Below are positions 52,683 to 61,222 of a stretch of 64,000 nucleotides of DNA, piece by piece (position 1 is the stretch's first letter; every line of letters begins with the position of its first letter). The notes beneath the pieces were generated by a model that was given only the letters and a program-made list of their open reading frames with translations, had not been told where the DNA came from and did not search any database. Made by a program: the position numbers and the translations under genes. The DNA comes from Arthrobacter sp. OV608 (GTDB lineage: Bacteria; Actinomycetota; Actinomycetes; Actinomycetales; Micrococcaceae). The stretch covers positions 1-64,000 of the forward strand of contig FOEZ01000021.1 in NCBI GenBank assembly GCA_900110595.1, written 5' to 3'.

Positions 52683-54217
52683 GGAAGTTCTGCCTTCGTC
52701 GGTTCGGGGTTTTGCTGGGTTGAAAGGTTCGGTCCGGACAGCTCGCGGTATTCTTCGTTGCTCAGTGCCGCCACCTTGGAGTTGCGGCGCCCGTAGCCAA
52801 AGTACGCCGCCACGCCCACCAGCATCCAGAGGGCGAAGACCACCCAGGTGTCAGCGCCGAGGTTGGCCATCAGGTAGGCGCACATCGCGGCGCCCAGGAT
52901 GGGTGTCAACGGAAAGAACGGCACGCGGAAGGTGCGCTCCAGTTCGGGTCGGGTGCGGCGGAGGTAGATCACGGCGAGGTTCACGAGGGCGAAAGCGAAG
53001 AGGGTGCCAATGCTGGTGGCGTCCGCGAGGGCGCCCAGCGGTACCAGTCCGGCGGTGAGGGCGACGGCGGTTCCCACCAGGAGCGTGCCGGCCACGGGGG
53101 TGCCGGTGCGCCGCGAAACGCGGCCAAAGACCTGGGGAATGAGCCCGTCGCGGGCCATGGACAGCAGGATGCGGGTCTGCCCGTAGAGGACTGTGAGCAC
53201 GATGCTGGCGATGGCGAGCACGGCGCCCACCGCGAAGACCAGGGCAATCCACGGCTGGCCGGTGGTTTCCTCAAGGATCTTCACGAGGGCCGCCTCTGTC
53301 CCGTCGAACCAGCCCCAGGGCCGGGCCCCGATGGCGGCAACGGCAACCAGGACATAAATGGTGGTGACGATGATCATCGACAGCATGATGGCCCGGGGCA
53401 GGTCACGCTTCGGGTTGCGGGCTTCTTCACCTGCCGTGGAGGCTGCGTCGAAGCCGATGTAGGAGAAGAACACCCGGGAGGCGGCAGCCGAGACACCGGC
53501 GGCACCCATGGGCAGCAGCGGTTCGAAGTTCCCGGCGTTGAAGGCGGTGAAGGCCACGGCGCAGAAGAACAGCAGGATGCCCACCTTCACCACCACGATC
53601 GAGGTGTTGATCCAGGCGCTTTCTTTGGCGCCGCGGACCAGGAGGATGGTGGCGAGCACCACGATGACCATGGCTGGGATGTTGACCAGCCCGCCGTCAC
53701 CGGGCGGCTGGGACACGGCGTCGGGAAGCACGGCCCCGAATACCGCGAGGGCCTCGTTCACGTACTGCCCCGCGCCCACGGCAACTGCAGCCACGGACAC
53801 CGCATACTCGAGCACCAGGCACCAGCCGCAGATCCATGCCATTCCTTCGCCCATGGTGGCGTACGTGTAGGAGTAGCTGGAACCGGCAACGGGCACCAGC
53901 CCAGCCATCTCGGCGTAGGACACGGCGGACAGGAGGGCGGCCAGGCCGGCGATCGCGAAGGAGATCCAGATGGCCGGTCCGGCCAGGGGGACGGATTCGC
54001 CCAGGATCACCAGGATGCCCGTGCCCAGGGTGGCGCCCACGGAGATCATGGTGAGTTGGAGGACCCCGAAGCTGCGGACCAGGCGGGGGCCGTCACCGGC
54101 GCTTTCCGCCTCGCTGACCATCTGCCCGATAGGTTTGCGGCGCAGGAGCTGGGCGCCCAGAGCGGGACGGGCGGCCGGCCCGGCCGGGGGCCGGCCGGAG
54201 AGTGTAGGCACAGTCAT
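52679..54217 (-). CDS. APC-family amino acid permease
   Basis: The 512-aa protein has twelve membrane helices. The family landmark is LTMISVGATLGTGILVILGE near residue 55, and the FFSYIGFDAASTAGEEARNP segment near residue 255 is typical of cationic amino acid and related transporters. The final 40 residues are hydrophilic. It would bring in an amino acid or amine for the monooxygenase encoded next, to which it is coupled by an ATGA overlap. Substrate inferred from context. Confidence 0.9.
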   Translation of the reverse strand: MTVPTLSGRPPAGPAARPALGAQLLRRKPIGQMVSEAESAGDGPRLVRSFGVLQLTMISVGATLGTGILVILGESVPLAGPAIWISFAIAGLAALLSAVSYAEMAGLVPVAGSSYSYTYATMGEGMAWICGWCLVLEYAVSVAAVAVGAGQYVNEALAVFGAVLPDAVSQPPGDGGLVNIPAMVIVVLATILLVRGAKESAWINTSIVVVKVGILLFFCAVAFTAFNAGNFEPLLPMGAAGVSAAASRVFFSYIGFDAASTAGEEARNPKRDLPRAIMLSMIIVTTIYVLVAVAAIGARPWGWFDGTEAALVKILEETTGQPWIALVFAVGAVLAIASIVLTVLYGQTRILLSMARDGLIPQVFGRVSRRTGTPVAGTLLVGTAVALTAGLVPLGALADATSIGTLFAFALVNLAVIYLRRTRPELERTFRVPFFPLTPILGAAMCAYLMANLGADTWVVFALWMLVGVAAYFGYGRRNSKVAALSNEEYRELSGPNLSTQQNPEPTKAELP

Positions 54218-54325
54218 CGTTGACGTCCGTTCTTTTTCGTTGGCTGCTGAACTGGTTTCCCCTCATTCACAGTAGGGCTGTGAGCCGCATCTCAGGCGGT
54301 GCAAAGTGCCCTATAGTGATCATCC

Positions 54326-55978
54326 ATGAGACGTAATGCACCAGCCATGGACGGCAGCCCGGATCAGCTGGACGCTGTCACGCTGGGCCAGTTCCTCGAT
54401 GCGCTTCCACCGGAAGTGGCAGTGGTCCACGATGCCGGCAACCGCCACGTGCCGTTGCGCTGGGTGGAGCCGAGCGAGCTGGAAGACCCCACCCCGTACC
54501 TGCTCGACGGTGAATTTGTCCTCACCGCGGGCCTGCCGTTCCGCGGTGAAGGGAACGGGGAAAGCGGCGGAGGCAGGGACATCCGCAATTCCACGTCACG
54601 GGCGCAGGAGTATGTCCGCCGGCTCGTTGACGCCGGGGTGGCCGCGCTGGGCTTCGGCCTGCAGCCGTATTACGACGGCGTTCCGGACCACGTGCTGGCC
54701 GCTTGCCGGCAGCACGGACTCACCCTGGTGGAGGTCCCGGCCAGCGTCCCGTTCGCCGCCCTCGGACTGGAGTTCTCGAAACTGCTGGAGTCGGGAAACG
54801 TGCGGGTTTTCCGGCAGCTCGCGGAGACCAACCGGCACCTGATGCGGGCCGTCCTCTCTGCCCGGCCCGAGCATGAACTGCTGGCGGCACTGACCCAGCG
54901 CGTGCCCGTGTGGGCAGTCTTGTTTGGCGCGGACGGCCGGGCACGTGCCCGGGCGGGTGCCGCCGTCGAACCTTCCCAACTTCAGCCCCTTCTCAAGAAG
55001 CTCATGACCGGAAGCGGACCCCGGGTGGAAACAGAAGCGTTTGATGCCCCCGGCTCGGCGCTGGTGTTCGGCCATCCCCTCAGGAGCAACAAGGACGCAA
55101 CCCTGGGCAGCCTCGTCCTCGGCGCCGACAAGCCGCTGACCCCGGCCCAGAACAGCGTGGTTTCGTCCGTCGTCGGGCTCCTGGAACTGCTGGTCCGCCA
55201 GCGCACCAGCGGGTCACTGGCCCCGAGCCAGCTCGCCACCGCACTGCTGCTGCACCCCGAGACACTTGCCGGGGGCAACACGCGGCAGCTGAACGGGCTG
55301 AAGGATCTGTTGGCGCAAAGCGTGGCGGGAACGCGCTCCGGCCAGGTGCGCGTGGTGCAGGGAATGCGGACAGCGGACGCCCCCGCAGCGGACGACGGGC
55401 CGGTCCGGGAGCTGCTGCAGTGGCGGCGGCTGTTCGACAGCAAGATGGTGGAACTGACCGACTACGGCTTCGCGGCCGTGACGCGGCTGAAGGTGGATGA
55501 CCAACTGGTTGAAGAGGTGGAACAGCTTGGGTGGCGCCTGGTGGTGGGTGAGCCGGTGGAGCTGTCCGGCCTGCCGGCGGCCTACCGCCGCACCTCCTCA
55601 TTGCGGCCCCGGGTGGCGGCGACGGGCAAAAGCGCCCGCGTCGAGGAGGTGACCTGGTCCGTCACAGGGCTGCTCGGCCGGGAAGCCGGCACCATGCTGG
55701 CGGCCAGGCTCCTGGCGCCGGTGCTGGAGTTGGAGCCGGAACGCCGCGACGGACAGCTCCGCGTCCTGAAATGCTGGTTGGCTGCGAACGGAAGCTGGGA
55801 CGCCACGGCTAAGGAGCTGGGTTTGCACCGCAACAGCGTCCGCCGCCAGGTCAACGCCATTGCCGAACTGCTGGATCTGGACTTAGGCCTGGCCCAGTCC
55901 CGTGCGGAGCTGTGGATTGCCCTGCAGTACGACGAGGTCCTGCTGGCCGGGAACGCTCAGGAATCCCAGGACCGGTAG
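54326..55978 (+). CDS. PucR-family transcriptional regulator
   Basis: The 550-aa protein has an N-terminal PucR domain (about residues 15-150, with VEPSELEDPTPYLLDGEFVLTAGL), a middle CdaR-like domain and a C-terminal PucR-type HTH (CWLAANGSWDATAKELGLHR, then RQVNAIAELLDLDL). Members regulate catabolism of purines, amines and sugar acids. It is divergent from the permease-monooxygenase operon (108-nt gap) and convergent with the amidase gene (22-nt overlap), so it likely controls both. A TATAGT -10 box ends 8 nt before the ATG, with no Shine-Dalgarno: probably leaderless. Confidence 0.9.
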   Translation: MRRNAPAMDGSPDQLDAVTLGQFLDALPPEVAVVHDAGNRHVPLRWVEPSELEDPTPYLLDGEFVLTAGLPFRGEGNGESGGGRDIRNSTSRAQEYVRRLVDAGVAALGFGLQPYYDGVPDHVLAACRQHGLTLVEVPASVPFAALGLEFSKLLESGNVRVFRQLAETNRHLMRAVLSARPEHELLAALTQRVPVWAVLFGADGRARARAGAAVEPSQLQPLLKKLMTGSGPRVETEAFDAPGSALVFGHPLRSNKDATLGSLVLGADKPLTPAQNSVVSSVVGLLELLVRQRTSGSLAPSQLATALLLHPETLAGGNTRQLNGLKDLLAQSVAGTRSGQVRVVQGMRTADAPAADDGPVRELLQWRRLFDSKMVELTDYGFAAVTRLKVDDQLVEEVEQLGWRLVVGEPVELSGLPAAYRRTSSLRPRVAATGKSARVEEVTWSVTGLLGREAGTMLAARLLAPVLELEPERRDGQLRVLKCWLAANGSWDATAKELGLHRNSVRRQVNAIAELLDLDLGLAQSRAELWIALQYDEVLLAGNAQESQDR

Positions 55979-56751
55979 AGGTCCGGCCGGCGTTCGGCGA
56001 GGTAGGGCACGTCACTCCGGGCCCGGGCAGCAGCGTCTTTGTCCACCTTTGCGTAAATGAGCTGAGCTTCTTCCCCCGCTGCTGCCAGCAGTGAGCCGTC
56101 GGGGCCGGCGATGACACTGCCACCCAGGAATCTGCATCCCTCTTCCACGCCGGAATGGTTGGCGTAGGCAATGGTCAGTTGGCTTTCCAGCGCCCGGGCA
56201 CGCAGCAGCACCTGCGGGACGTCGTCGTACCCGTGGGCCAGCGCAGTGGGAACCAGGAGCAGTTCGGCACCCGCCACTGCAGCGGCCCGGACCGACTCCG
56301 GGAATTCGACGTCGTAGCAGATCACCATGGAGGTGGGGATGCCATTAAGACTGACGACGGCGGGAGGCTGGGCGGCGGGACCGAAAGCAGCCCGTTCCTC
56401 GGGGCCGAAGAGGTGGACCTTGTCATAAGTGAGCAGGTTGGTGCCCTCGGAATCAAGGAGGGTTGCACTGATGTGCCACTCCCCCTGCCCGGTAACCCGG
56501 GGAAGGCTGTACACCAGGCCAATCCTGTGACGCCGGGCGATGCCGGCGAGCTTCGAGTGAAGCTCCGGCAGTCCAGCCGGGTCCACTTCTGCCCGCACGC
56601 GGCGGGGAGCATAACCTGTGGGAAAGAGTTCGGGCGTCAACAGGATTTCTGCTCCTGCAGCGGCAGCCGCTTCCGCGGCCGCATCGATGGCGGCACAGTT
56701 GGCTTCCGCATCCATCACATCAGCGCTTGCCTGCAGGAGTGCCAGCAACAC
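55957..56751 (-). CDS. Nitrilase-superfamily amidase
   Basis: The protein is 264 aa from the GTG at 56749-56751, which has GGAAGG 8 nt upstream (a GTG 9 nt earlier is too close to it). The Glu-Lys-Cys triad is present: ILLTPELFPTGYAP near residue 40, LTYDKVHLFGPEE near residue 110 and VICYDVEFPES near residue 145. It resembles R-stereoselective and aliphatic amidases. It could hydrolyse the amide formed by the nearby 2-monooxygenase to the acid and ammonia. Its last 22 nt overlap the end of the pucR-type gene tail to tail. Confidence 0.87.
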   Translation of the reverse strand: MLLALLQASADVMDAEANCAAIDAAAEAAAAAGAEILLTPELFPTGYAPRRVRAEVDPAGLPELHSKLAGIARRHRIGLVYSLPRVTGQGEWHISATLLDSEGTNLLTYDKVHLFGPEERAAFGPAAQPPAVVSLNGIPTSMVICYDVEFPESVRAAAVAGAELLLVPTALAHGYDDVPQVLLRARALESQLTIAYANHSGVEEGCRFLGGSVIAGPDGSLLAAAGEEAQLIYAKVDKDAAARARSDVPYLAERRPDLYRSWDS

Positions 56752-56908
56752 CGCAGCCACCTTCCCTCGTTGGAGCAGCCTGTCCGTTGAAGGCCTGACA
56801 CCAGACTAACCAGTGCCTGGGAGCTCTTCCTGGGGCCATTTGCACCGCTTGGCCCCTTTTCCGGGACAGATCATCCCGGCATGCGCGCTGTGGCGGAAGC
56901 GCTTCATT

Positions 56909-56949
56909 GCGTTAACTTCTTGACTACAACGGGCCGAATGGGGCAATCT
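56909..56949 (+). promoter_or_regulatory. ROK gene promoter with the 26-bp box (copy 1)
   Basis: The box GCGTTAA-N3-CTTGACTACAACGGGC spans 56909-56934 and contains the -35 TTGACT (56920-56925). CAATCT at 56944-56949 is a possible -10 (18-nt spacer), ending 7 nt before the ATG. The box matches 22 of 26 bases of the one at 58170-58195, ahead of the sugar ABC operon, so it is probably the operator of the ROK repressor. Confidence 0.65.
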
Positions 56950-56956
56950 TCTAAGC

Positions 56957-58147
56957 ATGCCCGCAACTACGCGCTCAACGAGGAGCAAGCCAAAAAACCC
57001 CGGCTCCCAGTCGGCCCTGAGGCAACTGAACCAGCAACGCATCATCGAGACGCTGATGGCGGGCCCTTCCACGCAGGCAGAACTGGCCCGGCAGACCGGC
57101 CTATCCACCGCAACGGTTTCCAACATCGTCAAAATCATGCTCGATTCCGGCTTGGCATCCACCGAACCCATCACCAGTTCGGGCCGCCGGGCGCTCAATG
57201 TCCGGCTCAACAGCAACGGTGCCGTGGCCGTGGGAATCGACTTCGGCCGCAGGCACCTGCGGGTGGTCCTGGCTTCGCTGAGCTACCACGTCATCGCCGA
57301 GGAATCCGTCGCCCTGCCGCTCGGACATCAGGCCGAGGAAGGCATCCAGGCGGCAGAGGTCCTGCTCGGGAAACTGCTGCGTGACAGCGGCATTGCACGC
57401 TCTGCGGTGGTGGGTGCCGGCGTCGGAATCCCCGGCCCCATAGACCGGCGCACCGGTACCGTGGCGCAAGGGGCCATCCTGCCCGAGTGGGTGGGAATCA
57501 ACATCCTCCAGCACCTGGAGGACAGGCTCAAAATCCCCGTGTTTATTGACAACGACGCCAATCTTGGGGCCTGGTCAGAGGTGACCTGGGGCCAGCATAC
57601 CGGAGTCAGCAACCTGCTGTTTTTGAAGATCGGATCCGGCATCGGAGCCGGCCTCATCCTCAACGGCGCACCCTACTACGGCAATGTGGGAATCACTGGC
57701 GAAATTGGCCATGCCACCATCCACGAGCAGGGCCTGGTGTGCCGCTGCGGAAACCGCGGCTGCCTTGAAACAATCGCATCAACCACAACCATGATCGAAC
57801 TCTTGAGCCGCGGCGAAGACCGGCCATTGACGCCTGCCGACATCGTCCGGAAGGCCTTGGCACGTGACTCCGCGACACTCCGGGTGCTGGACGATGCGGG
57901 CCTTGCCGTCGGCCGAGCGCTGGGCAATGTCGCGAACCTGATCAACCCGGAGGTGATCGTGGTTGGCGGGCCGCTGGCGGGCCTCGGCCACCTTCTCCTG
58001 GATCCCATCAAGAGGGGGCTGGTGCGGCACGCCGTCCCCGTTATCGGCGAGACCACCACCATCACCATGTCATCTCTCGGTGACCGGGCCGAGGCACTGG
58101 GCGCGGCCGCTTTGGTGTTCCAGCATGCCGGAATCCGCAAAACCTAG
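56957..58147 (+). CDS. ROK-family transcriptional repressor
   Basis: The 396-aa protein has an N-terminal winged helix (LNQQRIIETLMAGPSTQAEL and QTGLSTATVSNIVKIML, residues about 24-75) and a ROK sugar-kinase-like part: VAVGIDFGRRHLRVVLASL near residue 91, GAGVGIPGPIDRRTG, and the zinc motif VCRCGNRGCLETI near residue 260. Such XylR/NagC-type proteins release DNA when sugar is bound. It lies 132 nt upstream of the sugar importer in the same direction. Both promoters share one box, so it should repress itself and the importer. The effector may be xylose or a related sugar. Confidence 0.92.
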   Translation: MPATTRSTRSKPKNPGSQSALRQLNQQRIIETLMAGPSTQAELARQTGLSTATVSNIVKIMLDSGLASTEPITSSGRRALNVRLNSNGAVAVGIDFGRRHLRVVLASLSYHVIAEESVALPLGHQAEEGIQAAEVLLGKLLRDSGIARSAVVGAGVGIPGPIDRRTGTVAQGAILPEWVGINILQHLEDRLKIPVFIDNDANLGAWSEVTWGQHTGVSNLLFLKIGSGIGAGLILNGAPYYGNVGITGEIGHATIHEQGLVCRCGNRGCLETIASTTTMIELLSRGEDRPLTPADIVRKALARDSATLRVLDDAGLAVGRALGNVANLINPEVIVVGGPLAGLGHLLLDPIKRGLVRHAVPVIGETTTITMSSLGDRAEALGAAALVFQHAGIRKT

Positions 58148-58169
58148 ACCGTTTCGTTACCCCCGATAT

Positions 58170-58210
58170 GCGTTAAAGACTTGACGACAACGGGCGTGAT
58201 CCAGTTTACT
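58170..58210 (+). promoter_or_regulatory. Sugar ABC operon promoter with the 26-bp box (copy 2)
   Basis: The box spans 58170-58195 and includes the -35 TTGACG (58181-58186). TTTACT at 58205-58210 is the likely -10, with an 18-nt spacer. GGAGGG at 58265-58270 is the ribosome binding site of the ATPase gene. Only positions 8-10 and 17 differ from copy 1. Confidence 0.68.
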
Positions 58211-58279
58211 TTTTCATCAGACGGCCCTGCGCTTTGCCGGCCGGACAAAGAAGTCATTGCATTGGAGGGTTAGGGCAAT

Positions 58280-59842
58280 ATGACGTCCCAGACCACGCAG
58301 ACGGACCCGATCATCCTGGAGATGCGGTCCATCACCAAGGAATTCCCCGGCGTTAAAGCGTTGGATAATGTCAGCCTGCGCGTCAAGGCCGGCGAGATCC
58401 ACGCCATCTGCGGCGAGAACGGCGCCGGCAAGTCCACCCTGATGAAGGTTCTCTCGGGTGTGTACCCCTACGGCAGTTACGACGGCGACATCGTCTACCA
58501 GGGGCAGATCCAGCAATTCAGGGATATCCGGGCCAGCGAACACGCCGGTATTGTGATCATCCACCAGGAACTGGCGCTGATCCCGGAGCTCTCCATCATG
58601 GAGAACATCTTCCTGGGCAACGAGCCCACCAAGCGCGGGGTCATTGACTGGGCCGAAGCCCGGCTGCGTTCCCTGGACCTGCTGGCCCGCGTGGGCCTGC
58701 GGGACGATCCGGACACGCCTATCAAGGAAATCGGCGTGGGCAAGCAGCAGCTGGTGGAAATCGCCAAAGCACTGAACAAATCCGTGAAGATCCTCATCCT
58801 CGATGAACCCACGGCCGCCCTGAACGAATCCGATTCCCAGCACCTGCTGGACCTGATGCTCGGCCTGAAGGCCAAGGGCATCACGTCCATCATCATTTCC
58901 CACAAGCTCAACGAGATCGAGCAGATCGCGGACTCCATCACCATCATCCGAGACGGCAAGTCCATTGAGACCCTGGACGTCAAAGCCGACGGCGTGGACG
59001 AGGACCGCATCATCAAGGGCATGGTGGGCCGGACGCTGGAATCCCGGTTCCCGGACCACACACCGAAAATCGGCGAGGTCTTCTTCGAGGTCAAGAACTG
59101 GACTGTGGGGCATCCGCAGGTCCAGGACCGGCTGGTGTGCAAGAACTCCAGCTTCTTTGTCCGCCGCGGAGAGATAGTGGGCTTCGCAGGGCTGATGGGC
59201 GCCGGTCGTACCGAGCTGGCCCGGTCCGTGTTCGGCCGGTCCTATGGCCGTTTCATCGACGGGCATATCTATAAGGACGGCAAGGAAGTTGTCCTTAAGA
59301 ACGTCCGCCATGCCATCGACGCCGGCCTGGGCTACGTCACCGAGGACCGCAAATCCCTGGGGTTGAACCTGCTGGACGACATCAAGACCACCACCGTGGC
59401 AGCCAACCTGCGGAAGATCAGCCGTAACTACGTCGTGGATCCGAACCAGGAGTTCACGGTGGCGGAGCAGTACCGCAAGTCGCTGCGCACCAAGACCCCG
59501 TCCGTTGAGGAAGGCGTCGCCAAACTTTCGGGCGGGAACCAGCAAAAGGTGGTCCTGTCGAAGTGGATGTTCACCGACCCCGACCTGCTGATCCTGGATG
59601 AACCCACCCGCGGCATTGACGTTGGTGCCAAGTACGAGATCTACGGCATCATCCAGCAGCTGGCCAACCAAGGCAAGGGAGTGATCGTTATTTCCTCGGA
59701 GCTCCCCGAACTCCTGGGCCTGTCCGACCGTATCTACACGATCTTCGAAGGCGCCATCACCGGTGTCCTGACCAAAGAAGAGGCCAGCCAGGAAAGCCTG
59801 ATGAAACTGATGACCTCCGCCCGCAAAGCCGAAGCCGCCTGA
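58280..59842 (+). CDS. Sugar ABC transporter double ATPase (XylG/MmsA type)
   Basis: The 520-aa protein has two ATPase halves. The first shows GENGAGKSTLMKVLSGVYPYG near residue 40, LVEIAKALNKSVKILILDEPTAA and the usual spacing; the second has a degenerate loop GLMGAGRTELARSVFGR and LSGGNQQKVVLSKWMF with LLILDEPTRGIDVGAKYEIY. The YPYGSYDGDIVYQG insertion is like XylG/MmsA/ChvE-linked ATPases rather than RbsA. It powers uptake of a monosaccharide together with the next two gene products. Confidence 0.93.
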   Translation: MTSQTTQTDPIILEMRSITKEFPGVKALDNVSLRVKAGEIHAICGENGAGKSTLMKVLSGVYPYGSYDGDIVYQGQIQQFRDIRASEHAGIVIIHQELALIPELSIMENIFLGNEPTKRGVIDWAEARLRSLDLLARVGLRDDPDTPIKEIGVGKQQLVEIAKALNKSVKILILDEPTAALNESDSQHLLDLMLGLKAKGITSIIISHKLNEIEQIADSITIIRDGKSIETLDVKADGVDEDRIIKGMVGRTLESRFPDHTPKIGEVFFEVKNWTVGHPQVQDRLVCKNSSFFVRRGEIVGFAGLMGAGRTELARSVFGRSYGRFIDGHIYKDGKEVVLKNVRHAIDAGLGYVTEDRKSLGLNLLDDIKTTTVAANLRKISRNYVVDPNQEFTVAEQYRKSLRTKTPSVEEGVAKLSGGNQQKVVLSKWMFTDPDLLILDEPTRGIDVGAKYEIYGIIQQLANQGKGVIVISSELPELLGLSDRIYTIFEGAITGVLTKEEASQESLMKLMTSARKAEAA

Positions 59843-59885
59843 CCCTCTGGATCTCCCAGAACCTTCCGGACACAAGGACTGAACA

Positions 59886-61172
59886 ATGAACGCCCTCAAG
59901 AAGCTATTTGGCGGAAATACCCGCCAATTCGGCATGATCTTTGCCCTGGTGGCCCTGATCGTCTTCTTCCAGATCGCCACCAGCGGCCGGACCCTCACCC
60001 CCGGCAACGTCATCAACCTCTTCAACGGCAACTCCTACATCCTGATCCTGGCCATCGGGATGGTCCTGGTCATCATTGCCGGTCACATCGACCTCTCAGT
60101 CGGTTCTGTGGCAGCCTTCGTGGGCGTCACGGTAGCCCTGGCCATCCGCGACTGGGGAATCCCCTGGTATGCCGGCGTGCTCCTGGGCCTGGTGCTCGGT
60201 GCGGTGATCGGCGCGTGGCAAGGCTGGTGGACAGCGTATGTGGGGATTCCCGCCTTCATTGTCACCCTGGCCGGCATGCTGCTGTTCCGCGGCTTCAACC
60301 AGTTCGTCGGCAAATCCAATACCATCCCGGTACCCAATGACTTCCAGTACCTCGGATCCGGCTACCTCCCTGAGGTTGGGCCCAACACCGGCTTCAACAA
60401 CCTCACCCTGCTGCTGGGCATCGCCGCCGCAGCGTTCGTGGTGTGGGGCGAACTCCGCTCCCGGGCCCGCGCCAAGGCACTTGGTGCCGAGGTACCGGAA
60501 ATGTGGGTCACCGCACTCAAGCTGGTCCTGATCTGTGGTGCCATCCTCTACGCCACGTACCTCTTCGCCACCGGCAGGCCGGGCACCTCGTTCCCGATCC
60601 CCGGGCTCATCTTGGCCGTCCTGGTGTTGGTTTACGGCTTCATCGCCTCCCGCACCATCCTCGGCCGGCACGTCTACGCAGTCGGCGGCAACCGCCACGC
60701 GGCCGAACTCTCCGGTGTCCAGTCCAAGAAGGTCAACTTCCTGGTCATGATGAACATGTCCATCCTGGCCGGCCTGGCCGGCATGATCTTCGTTGGCCGT
60801 TCCACAGCATCGGGCCCGTTCGACGGCGTGGGCTGGGAACTTGACGCCATCGCCGCAGTATTTATCGGCGGCGCCGCAGTCACCGGCGGCGTGGGCACCG
60901 TGGTCGGGTCCATCATCGGTGGCCTGGTGATGGCTGTGTTGAACAACGGCCTTCAACTTCTCGGCATTGGCGCCGACCTCACTCAAATCATCAAGGGCCT
61001 GGTGCTCCTGATCGCCGTCGCCTTCGACGTCTACAACAAGAGCCAGGGAAAGAGGTCCATCATCGGCCTGCTGACCCAGAACTTCAACCGCCCCTCCGGC
61101 GGCGGACCCAGCAACCCGCTCCAGCCCGACGAGACCACCTCCACCAAGGAAGCGATCGCCAGGGAAGCCTGA
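59886..61172 (+). CDS. Sugar ABC transporter permease (XylH/MmsB type)
   Basis: The 428-aa protein has about ten to twelve membrane helices of the BPD_transp_2 family with IAGHIDLSVGSVAAFVGVT near residue 60 and IFVGRSTASGPFDGVGWELD near residue 300, both usual for XylH and MmsB. The length of about 400 aa, longer than RbsC, also fits that group. AAGGA precedes the ATG, 43 nt after the ATPase gene. The last 35 residues are hydrophilic. Confidence 0.92.
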   Translation: MNALKKLFGGNTRQFGMIFALVALIVFFQIATSGRTLTPGNVINLFNGNSYILILAIGMVLVIIAGHIDLSVGSVAAFVGVTVALAIRDWGIPWYAGVLLGLVLGAVIGAWQGWWTAYVGIPAFIVTLAGMLLFRGFNQFVGKSNTIPVPNDFQYLGSGYLPEVGPNTGFNNLTLLLGIAAAAFVVWGELRSRARAKALGAEVPEMWVTALKLVLICGAILYATYLFATGRPGTSFPIPGLILAVLVLVYGFIASRTILGRHVYAVGGNRHAAELSGVQSKKVNFLVMMNMSILAGLAGMIFVGRSTASGPFDGVGWELDAIAAVFIGGAAVTGGVGTVVGSIIGGLVMAVLNNGLQLLGIGADLTQIIKGLVLLIAVAFDVYNKSQGKRSIIGLLTQNFNRPSGGGPSNPLQPDETTSTKEAIAREA

Positions 61173-61222
61173 GCCTTGCAGCCTGAATAGCGGTACACCA
61201 CCACAAAGAAAGAGAACCAACA

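Noticed and set aside
58217..60031. 604-codon minus-strand frame opposite the sugar ABC ATPase
   Set aside because: Antisense shadow of a clear double ATPase; no start signal or family feature.
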